Source of the DNA: Euptelea pleiosperma
Taxonomy: Eukaryota; Streptophyta; Magnoliopsida; Ranunculales; Eupteleaceae
Direction of reading: 5' to 3'
Assembly (NCBI GenBank): GCA_035048495.1
Contig: CM068552.1
Location: 13,760,501-13,824,500, forward strand
Length of the DNA: 64,000 nucleotides
Of the stretch, positions 56,101 to 64,000 are shown one piece after another. Below the pieces are notes generated by a model. It was not told the origin of the DNA. It did no database searches and worked only from the letters and a program-made list of their open reading frames with translations. Positions within the stretch are counted from its first letter, which is position 1; every line of letters starts with the position of its first letter. The position numbers and the translations under genes were made by a program.

Positions 56101-57919
56101 TAGATTTAGGCATTGTGCAATTCAAATTGTTCCTTTAGAATCTCTTTCTTTCTGTGATGTGAAATCTAATGTGGTAAATTTTACTGATGCATTCCTTACC
56201 ATAGTTACTTGATTACATCTACACTTTTGTTTCCCCCTTTAACACACTGGACTGCCATTTATATATCCACCTCAGAATTGGATCTTTCGTCATTCTTAAT
56301 TTCCAATACAATGCATAAAGCACAAAAGCATAGTACAATAAATGGAGAGATGAGGAAGATATACTCAAATCAGTGAATTTTTTCAAAGATATTGGGTCTC
56401 ACATACTGCTAGCAACATACCCAAATGTCTGAATCTTTTGCCAGATTAACTCTGGACAACAAATATCTCTCCCAAAGGTCAAAACTTTCTGGGAAGAGAA
56501 CGTTAAAATGGTGCTTTTCCACAATGGCAGATGATTTTTGCTAAAGTCCAAGCGAAACATTTGCAAATCGCATCTATCTCTGGGAGTTCAAGGGACAAGT
56601 TGACTCTACCAAGTTTTGTTTGGACTCGTTGAGTTCTAATCGTGGTGCACAGGTTAGCCATGCATGAATGGTCAAAAGACACAACGTGCAAAAATTTGTC
56701 ATTTTGAATTCTGTGGTTTGTGCTTCTTTAGTTCCATATGGACATTCTCTTCAAAGTAAGCTGCGGTACGAAGACTCGGTGAATTTGTTTTTAGTTTTTA
56801 GGAAGCCTGCCCTTTATAATGAACCTAGTTTTTTCTCCTAACAACACTAAAAGTAGACATCGTTTTTAAACGCATTTTGAACTTCTACCATCTGGCACTC
56901 GTGCATTTATTCTAAAATATCGTGTCTGCTATAATTGTATGTGATCACACTTTGTGTCACGACTGTGACATTGCTAGCTCAATCCTCTTTTTAGCTAATA
57001 AGCACCATATGCAGTTGAGAGTGACAATCAACTGGTATAGTTGTCACTTAACTTTATTGTCTATTTCTTATAAGCCAGGTTACTACAGTCTAGAGCACTT
57101 AAAATCTTAACTGGTATAGTTGTCACCATATGAAGTTCAATCTCAACTTTACTACAGTATACAATCACAGTTTTTTGCATTCTGCTCGTGTTGATCTCAC
57201 AGGAATGCATCAGTCAAGTGCTCACTAGTATATGCAAAGTACTTGCACAGTTATGTGCATGCATGCACAAATTGAAATATGTGATGTTATATAATTGCAA
57301 ATTTCTTATAAGCATAAAAACTGTGGTTAGTTTATAGGCATACATATTTACATATGTTTGTGCAGGAAAGCATGCATCACACATGTATGTGTGAAAAAAA
57401 ATGTAGTTTTATATCTGTCAATCAAATAAAAAAAAAGACACTGTTTTGTATCATTTCAATGGCATAGATACATGCAATTATGATGTACCTACACCCATAT
57501 ATGAGTAGGAAATTTCAGACTTGGAACATAATTCCATTTTGTATGTGGGTATAATGATTTACTAGAGAGAAGTAAAATTCTTATGGGCAGATCCCACGAT
57601 ATCTGACCCCAACAATGAAGAGAGTCACTCTTTTCTGTTTTGTGTCAGTTTAGTTTGCTCCTATTGGGTTGAAACTGGTGAATACACAGGTGGAAATTGT
57701 AGCATGTCGACGAAAATCTTAAAAAATCTTATTACATTGTTTACCGTGTCTAAATAAATCTGTGTTGCAGTCCTTACTCTCCAGATCAATCCCAACTTAT
57801 CTTCATTCCGATTCTGAACTAATCTGTTTTTCTTCTTGTTCCGTTTCAGTTTCGAAAACAACAGCAGACTCAATGGACCCGAGTTGCAAGGCCTGGTACC
57901 TTATGACTTTGGATGCTGA
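53170..57919 (+). CDS. Secreted small LRR protein (SERK-ectodomain-like, At5g21090 type)
   Basis: Seven exons: 53170-53245, 53357-53489, 53573-53644, 53771-53914, 54053-54124, 54223-54294 and 57850-57919, giving 212 residues. A hydrophobic signal peptide ([20 protein letters not shown]) precedes an LRRNT domain ([24 protein letters not shown]). About five plant-type LRRs follow ([55 protein letters not shown]). A capping segment [12 protein letters not shown] and a C-terminal Cys follow. Repeat exons are 72, 144, 72 and 72 nt with introns always in phase 2, the SERK/LRR-RLK pattern. There is no transmembrane or kinase part. Related proteins (rice OsLRR1, pepper CaLRR1) act in the apoplast in defence signalling with HIR proteins; that role is inferred. 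Intron 6 is 3.55 kb. Confidence 0.93.
54385..54665. repeat. Dispersed repeat family F, copy 2 (LRR intron 6)
   Basis: Partner of 14076-14335. It starts near AAGATGACGGAACGAGATGT, has the shared AAAAATATGTTGTTTATCTT and GTGTTATAAATAAAAGG, and ends with GAGGTCTCAGCCCAGACA. It lies inside intron 6 of the LRR gene. Confidence 0.4.
55137..55161 (+). mobile_element. Extremely 5'-truncated LINE tail with 13-bp target duplication
   Basis: A 25-bp insert (ACCGATC then a 15-A run) lies between identical TCGCCTTCTCATT at 55124-55136 and 55162-55174. Only the last bases and the poly(A) tail of a LINE remain. It lies inside intron 6 of the LRR gene. Confidence 0.7.
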
Positions 57920-58399
57920 AGAAGGCTGTTATTCCATGATCCTTCCTGCCTGGTCATGGCATGCAGTATGGTTTATTATGCTAAAGGTTATTGAATTGAG
58001 AAAATACAGGCCTTGTGCTTTATTAGATATATCTGAAACAAATATATTTATGCTCAGACACATGGAGAAACCTTGAACGAGCAAATAAGATATTAGTGAG
58101 CTGATTTGAAATGGAAACTGTGTCCATAAACATACTACTTGCAACAACAGGTTGCACAAATTAGATGGAAGCTTTCTGGCCAGAAACATTTGGTCTTTTG
58201 AAAGTTGGGTCCCTCGTAGACTTGGACAGGGCCAGTTTGATAACAACATTGGTTCTACCTTTTTGACATTTCAGGAATATTTTTGTCATTATGTGAAGAA
58301 CCAGATGGCTATTTGAAGTTTTCCGAATTGATTCAAGGGGAATGACATGCAATTGTATTATTCTGTTCGACCATCTGATCGTATGCAATCTTTCAGATT

Positions 58400-58535
58400 G
58401 AGTTGTGTTCTCGGCTGTGGATTCCAAGAATCCAATGGTGGTTGATAGCGTTGGGCTGGCTTTCACTTTTTTTTACTTTTTGCAAAAGCTCAACCACCAA
58501 TGGATTCCTGAAATCCACGGCTAAGAACACGACTC
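58400..58535. repeat. Long-armed palindrome next to a family C element
   Basis: GAGTTGTGTTCTCGGCTGTG at the left pairs with the inverted GAGTCGTGTTCTTAGCCGTG at the right, and CCAATGGTGGTTGA pairs with TCAACCACCAATGG. The arms are about 47 bp and the loop about 37 bp. It is not related to the other families by eye. Confidence 0.65.
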
Positions 58536-58559
58536 CTTGAGAGGGGTCAGAAAAAGGAC

Positions 58560-58830
58560 AGTATAAAGGACTGGGGCATTACCGTTTTTTCCGTTATAAT
58601 GAATTGTAACGCTCGGGGGGAAAATGGAAAATAACGGAAAAAATGGCGCTGAATTCAAATTTCCAAAAACGGAAAATAATGGCCATTTTTTCCAGAAAAT
58701 AACTGTAAGGGGAAAATAATGGCTGTTATTTTGTGAGCATTTTAACGGTACATAACGTGGGGGGGTCTGAATCTGTTATAACGGTCATTATTTTTGTTAT
58801 AACTTCCATTTTTTAAACCATGATATAAGT
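58560..58830. repeat. Family C element, left-decayed copy
   Basis: Wording such as GGGGCATTACCGTTTTTTCC, AAATAACGG and GGCTGTTATTTT, then TTTTTTAAACCATG at the right. The left terminal CAAGGTTTAAA is missing. Confidence 0.6.
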
Positions 58831-58835
58831 ATCCA

Positions 58836-60038
58836 TGCAATATCTGGTACTAGTGGTGGCATACATGGTATTGTATGGATATGGGCATGTTGAAGTATCC
58901 GAGTATCATATAGTAGTGAACCTTCAGCATTATACTTTGTACACCTCGTCTGGTTGTGCATTCCTAGAGATGGTGCTTATATGTTAGGGAAATGGGAAAC
59001 CTACAAAAAATAAAACATAGTATCCATGGCCAAGTCCTTGTCTAGCTCTGTGAGTCCACAGATTTTTCCCGAGTTGCCCTTAGTTTTGTGGAAAAAAAAA
59101 TATAATCTCAGAAGAAAAAAAAATGATTTGGTCCAAAGTTTTCGACATCTATATTTTTCCACCCATCTATTTTTGTATGTTTGGTTGTCAAAAAACGAAG
59201 AAAAAATCTGCAACTTCCATTGTCTTCAACCCACATGGCATTCAATTTACTGAAAAACAGTTTAATGAAGAAATTGAAGTTGACTGAAACTTACAAATGG
59301 AGGGGAAAAAGAAGACCACAAGTCTCTAAAACTAGAAAGTTCCTTCGTTAAACAAAGTAGTTGTAGCTTGTAGGAGTCCTTTAAATCTCATAAGATCTTT
59401 AATCAGAAAGCAACTAAAACTATAAGAACAACAAATCACGCACCTAATCAAATCCACATAATAACCTCAACTAAAATCTACCAAAAACCTAGAAAACCCA
59501 TTAAGAGAAAACAAAAATTTGAGCTTAGATTATTCATCCTTGTCACAAGAATTTCGTACTCATTCAAACATGCAGGCCACTCTCTCTCTCTCTCTCTCTC
59601 AAGAACTAACTCAGAGAGGGAAAGGGGCTTCGGGCACAAAATCAAACTCGTCAAGCTCGATCTCAGTGTGTGTGTGTGTGTGAGAGAGAGAGCTTAAAGT
59701 CGGTACGTTAGTTTTTTCACTTTTTTTTTTCTTCAAAAGTCCTATTTTTTTTTTTTTTTTTCATCTTTTACACCGGACACAATGCAAAAAATCTCGATAA
59801 AAAAGGTGCGTCATGTACTACTTTTTTCCGCAGGTCAAACACAGCCTAAACTAACACCAGAAAAATTGCTGTGGGATTCCATCATTCCTCTTGATAATGG
59901 CACTTTTACACTACTTGATGAATGCGTTTTAACTTTTCTTGTAAGAGCTAAATGTCTTGTGGTCAAAAGGACATTCAGCTATTTATATACTCGGAATTCT
60001 TGGATTAGCTAATTCTGTTTAATTCATATAATTATGTA
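58836..60038. other. Intergenic stretch between the LRR and CK2 genes
   Basis: No gene could be supported. It contains simple repeats: a (TC)n run at 59580-59602 and a joined (TG)n/(AG)n run around 59664-59691, as well as long T-runs near 59720-59761. Confidence 0.5.
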
Positions 60039-60046
60039 CTCTCAAG

Positions 60047-60325
60047 CATGCTTTAAAACCTCATTTCGAAGGAATGTCTCGGTCAAGTGAAAACCGAGAA
60101 TCTCGGAATCGAAACATTCTTGAGTATTTAAAAAATGACAAAATAGGCAAAACATTGTTAAACACTCCCAAAATCATGAAATTATATTTTCTCTTTTCTC
60201 TGTTTTTTTTCTCTGATTGCATCGTAACGTCTCGGTTTGTCTTGACAAAACAACAATGTTTTGTTTCGGTTCTCGGTTCTCTTAAATTCCGAAATGACGA
60301 AACATTACAAAATTTTAAACCATGC
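60047..60325. mobile_element. hAT-like MITE family G, full copy with 8-bp duplication
   Basis: Ends CATGCTTTAAAACCTCATTT and, inverted, CATGGTTTAAAATTTTGTAA. Flanked by CTCTCAAG at 60039-60046 and 60326-60333. The arms include AACAATGTTTTG and CAAAACATTGTT. The interrupted sister is at 8701-9324. Confidence 0.8.
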
Positions 60326-60853
60326 TCTCAAGTAACTTCCGGAGAAAAAAAAAAGTATATGGGTGAACGAGGCTTTGTAAGATAAATAGTAAAGATCACT
60401 AGATTGCAGAGCCAACACCATCACAAGCACTGTTGTAGGTGGGCTCCATCACCATCATTAGCACTCAAATTTGATTATGCATCAGCACATCTGTATCAAA
60501 TCCAAGCAGTTGGCAGATGTGCATGGTCTTGCATACAGAAATAATCAAACACAAGTAATGAGAAACATTCCAAGGCATAAAATGATGTTTCTCACGATTA
60601 GCATGGTGGGCAGTAATGGTGAGTAGTATTAAAAATCATATAATTTAGAAGCGTAAAATTACGACTGAAAATCATCATCATACAATAAATTTCTCGTGAA
60701 CCCAACTTAAACTGCCTACAATTGAAACAAAGCAGCCACCCATTATGTAGAATATGTAATTTAATGGTAAACAAGCTACATCCCATATGAACAGCACCAC
60801 TGAGCATAGTTTTATGTAGAACAAGGAATCTACCAGTAGCCCGGGTGCCATTG

Positions 60854-63328
60854 TTACTGCGTCCGCATCCTGCTATTCTCTGCAGCCCTCACTTGAAAGA
60901 AGTATGGATGGGCCTGTAGCAAAAATCAAGAACATATCAGATTGTGTATCCAAAGATTCTAAAATGGTTCTCCAGAAAAAAAAGTTTGTATTAGCAGTTT
61001 GGTTGCAAAAAAACTGGCATACAGAAACAGGGCACTCTTAGAGGACTCTGACCGTATGGATGTTTGGCCAATCCCTAGGTGGACCTACAAACCAAAAATC
61101 AGCCTGACTAGTGATTTCTAGGCGTTGGATCTTTGTACCTCAAATACTGCTCAAATTCCCACAGTTGATATCAACCCATGAAAATAAGTCCAATCCAACT
61201 CCTAGAAATCACTAGTCAGACTGATGTTTGGTTTGTAGGTCCACCTACGGATTGGCCTGACATCCATACGGTCAGAGTCCTCTAAGAGTGTGTCACGTGG
61301 CTCGTATCGTGTCCTGTAACAGGAGCCTGTCATTTTAGGGCTGTCACTGCAGCCTGACCCAAAGAAGAAAAGCTTTTGCCACCACAAAGAGATAAATATC
61401 AAAATTTTAAGCAATCCAACAATTGATGATCATACAAAATAACACTGAAGAGCTAGAGAATACACTGAAGAGCAAAGATGTTTCAAATTGAGTAGCAAAA
61501 ATTCTGCAATTGCTTTTCTGGTCTCCAGGATAAAAATTCCAATTCCTAACAATGGAACTCAATAGTAGGTGAATTAGTCTTCTTCACTGACATGGGTCTG
61601 TATAGTGATCAACAAAAAGTTTTACAGAAAAAGGATTTGTATGTTGGAAAGTGTTGATACAGAAAAAGTTTTATGGCATTTATAAGCAAAAAATCATTTC
61701 TAGAAAACTTATTCAGGGCAACCATACAGAGCCTTAAGAGTTGAATTTTGTACACATGGTTACATTTTGGAAAATGAAAATTTATGTGCTTCAAAAGATT
61801 TAGTATACCATTTCACAATTTTTTTAGTATGCAGCTTTTTTTTGGGACATTCTAAGTGAAGCTTTTCAGTACATAAGAAGTATAATTTGACATCGTGGAA
61901 AATATTATATAACCAAAAAAGTTGCCCGTGTAATGTGTACGATGTGTATTCGTAGCCATTTTACGACATACATCAAGGCATGAAACAGAATCGCACATGC
62001 TAGACATACGGGTCACAACAAATGTGTATTTAGATCAGATCAAAATGATGCCATGAATATACATAGATTCATAAGCAAAGAAGGATACACTGCAGAGAAG
62101 AGAAAACTCTGGTTGTCACTGGTGATCACAAAGCAATTATTGGTAGCGAGAAATACATAAAGGGAAAGGACCGAAAATAATAGTCCATTAGCCCATATAA
62201 GATTACCATGGCTTCTCTTGCTGTAAACCTATCCTGATGATCATAGCGAAGAAGTTTATCAAGAAAATCAATGGCCTGCATGTCACACAAAAACCCTTGA
62301 AGAATTAATAATAGTAATACACATCTGAAGAATAATGCATTTGGCAGTGTTCAAAAGAAGAAAAAAAATGAAAATAATGCACTTGGCCCAAAATCAAACC
62401 ATCAAAATGTTTTCTCAAAACACACAAAAGGACTGACCTCGGGGGAAACTAGATGCTGATTATCCGCATTAACAAATTTGGACCAGGGCTTCCTGCTGTG
62501 CCTGTAGAAAAATGAACACGTCAATGAATGACATAAAGATGAGCATTTCTGTTCCTTTTTATCAACAGCATTAAATGGAGAAACCCAACCACATATGTGA
62601 GCTGCAGTTCTTGGGCTACTATTGCAATCCTACATGTTCTGACAAAAGGCCGTCATTTGACTAGATCACAGCTTCTGTCCAACACTAAAAGACTAGCTCA
62701 TGCTAGAGGAGAAAAAACGAAGGAATCGGGGGCTTAGAGGAATTACCCCACTCTATTTCCCATTTTTGTTGTGTGTTTGAACTTTGAACTAAGGAATACC
62801 TATGCTCGACCTTTGAATTACCGTAATTCAAAAGATAAGAGAGAAATACCAAATTCAAACTACTAGAATTTAAGTCAAAAAGTATACTTGAATTTCAGTT
62901 ACTACTACATTAACACCTATAACCAGTTGTTCTGGGCCAGACATCCGGAGGCCACCGCTTAAGCCTAACAAATGACAAATCTGCCCCCCCCTTATTGTAA
63001 GGGCCATAAATTATCGCTTATTAATTAGTAAGATAAGACCTATTCCATCTCCAAAATCTACCATGAAAGAGTAGGGTGGATTGAATCTCCCCAGGGAGAA
63101 AGAAGAATAAGAAGAGATTTCGAAGGAGGTTGGGTCTTAATTCTACCAGGCTACCCACCCGACGACGACTTTACAGTTTAGGCTTCAAATTCGCCACTTG
63201 ACTGCCCATCTATATGCAAAGATCACAAATTCAAGTCAAACATACCTCCCAACAAGAGCATCAAGTTGAGGATCAAGCTCCAAATGATATTTGTTTAAAT
63301 AAGCATTTAACTCGTCTGTCCCAAGTAC
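60854..63328 (-). CDS. CKA: Casein kinase II alpha subunit, C-terminal part (5' partial)
   Basis: Four minus-strand exons: 63328-63246, 62501-62438, 62275-62207 and 60913-60854. They encode the last 91 residues of a protein of about 333. The sequence is near the plant consensus: [61 protein letters not shown] and the end [10 protein letters not shown]. This is the lower C-lobe (helices after the activation segment), so catalytic Lys, HRD and DFG motifs are in exons right of the window; the exon before VLG was not found up to position 64000. CK2 is a constitutive Ser/Thr kinase acting in a tetramer with beta subunits in nucleus and cytosol. The last intron (60914-62206) holds a family A MITE. 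Confidence 0.93.
61024..61364. mobile_element. Family A MITE, copy 18, in CK2 alpha last intron
   Basis: The left arm begins GGGCACTCTTAGAGGACTCT with CCGTATGGATGTTTGGCCAA, and the right arm has CCATACGGTCAGAGTCCTCT, TGTCACGTGGCTCGTATCGT and GGAGCCTGTCATTTTAGGGC. The arms are about 95% alike by eye, so it is a young copy. The left outer end is shortened compared with the right. Confidence 0.82.
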
Positions 63329-64000
63329 CTGAGGAAAAGTTACATCTGATATCAAACTACTAGTTATGTAAGCCTCACACAGAAATTTCATTTGTTTATA
63401 GTTTTTCTGGCAGAAAATCAAGAAGACTGAGAATGTTTTATATAGGAGACACCACTTCTTTTGCTAAAAGGGTGAATCTCCCACCAAATGGCCAGAGAAC
63501 AATGACTATTAATTGAAGAGATGAAACCTACAATAGGGTCGTTTGGTGTTGTGTGGCAGCTGTGAACTTGTGGGTTCATTGCCAACTTACCACCCACCCA
63601 CTCCACATGCACCACAACCACCATCACCAAAACCAAAAAAAAAAAGAAATGAAATAAAATTGAAGGGAGAAATAAACCCTAACTTAAAATAAATGCATCC
63701 CAACCAAATAGATTATAGCTTGTAGTTCACCAGTTTTACCGAGTATCCTCAATTGAGGAAGTTATTAGTCATATTATATTGAACTTATTCTAGGAGAGTG
63801 TTAGAATACATGTAATTAGTGAATGCCATAACCTTTAAATCGACCTTTTTTTTGTACATACAAGGGTAATGGTTGGTGAAAAAGGAGAGAATACGGAGTA
63901 CATCTAGGCAGCCTTTCCTGAGATTCTTACCTTCTATCTCCCAATTCTTACGAAATAACTAAACTACCCCTGTATGTAAGCATTTTTTTCTTAATTGTTG
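63329..64000 (-). other. Right flank: CK2 alpha intron, no exon found
   Basis: The acceptor CCTCAG/GTACTT at 63329 shows that the gene continues to the right. No matching upstream exon was seen in this AT-rich stretch. Confidence 0.5.

Noticed and set aside
1..64000. CRISPR arrays or prokaryotic defence systems
   Set aside because: The repeated palindromes are transposon arms without regular spacers, and the genes are typical split plant nuclear genes.

Overview
The window is nuclear DNA of a flowering plant. It holds split genes with GT-AG introns (one GC-AG), two tRNA-derived SINEs, LINE and LTR relics, and a very high density of fold-back DNA transposons. The species cannot be named from the sequence. 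The base composition, the very large introns and the proteins (a plastoglobule ABC1 kinase, a class III acyl-CoA-binding protein) fit an angiosperm.

Six genes could be rebuilt exon by exon. On the minus strand: an ABC1K3-type chloroplast kinase (2223-6234; the last exon lies left of the window); an MFS_5 molybdate-anion-transporter-like protein (10759-22220, nine exons, 456 aa, two giant introns); an ACBP3-type acyl-CoA-binding protein (about 24283-28594); and the C-terminal third of casein kinase II alpha (60854-63328, continuing right of the window). On the plus strand: a 77-residue At2g23090-like SERF/zinc-binding microprotein whose three exons are spread over 9.1 kb (39706-48803), and a secreted five-repeat LRR protein of the SERK-ectodomain type (53170-57919, seven exons, 212 aa). 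The genes are functionally unrelated, as expected of plant neighbours.

The rest is mostly mobile DNA. The dominant family (called A here) is a 340-410 bp fold-back element with ends of the type GAGTAAA...TTTACTC and exact or near-exact 9-bp target duplications, i.e. Mutator-like MITEs. Its arms carry CCACGTGG (a G-box) and GACCGTATGGATGTTTGGCC. Family B (ends GGGTCGTGATG / CATCTTTTTCC, 9-bp duplications), family C (ends CAAGGTTTAAA, rich in TAACGG), Tourist-like elements (TTA/TAA duplications), a hAT-like family and several single palindromes are also present. Many are nested, so their relative ages can be read from the target duplications; the clearest cases are 31800-32497 and 29655-30715. 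Retroelement relics sit inside introns: L1-type RNase H (ABC1K3 intron 2), RTE reverse transcriptase (MFS intron 5), Copia (ACBP3 last intron), and an LTR element broken by a 1.27 kb Tourist-like element (microprotein intron 2).

The most noteworthy pattern is that all five gene starts visible here have a fold-back element 190-370 bp upstream of the start codon, and several of these bring a G-box. Whether this is insertion preference or transposon-supplied regulation can be tested. No prokaryotic-type system, CRISPR array or rRNA gene is present.
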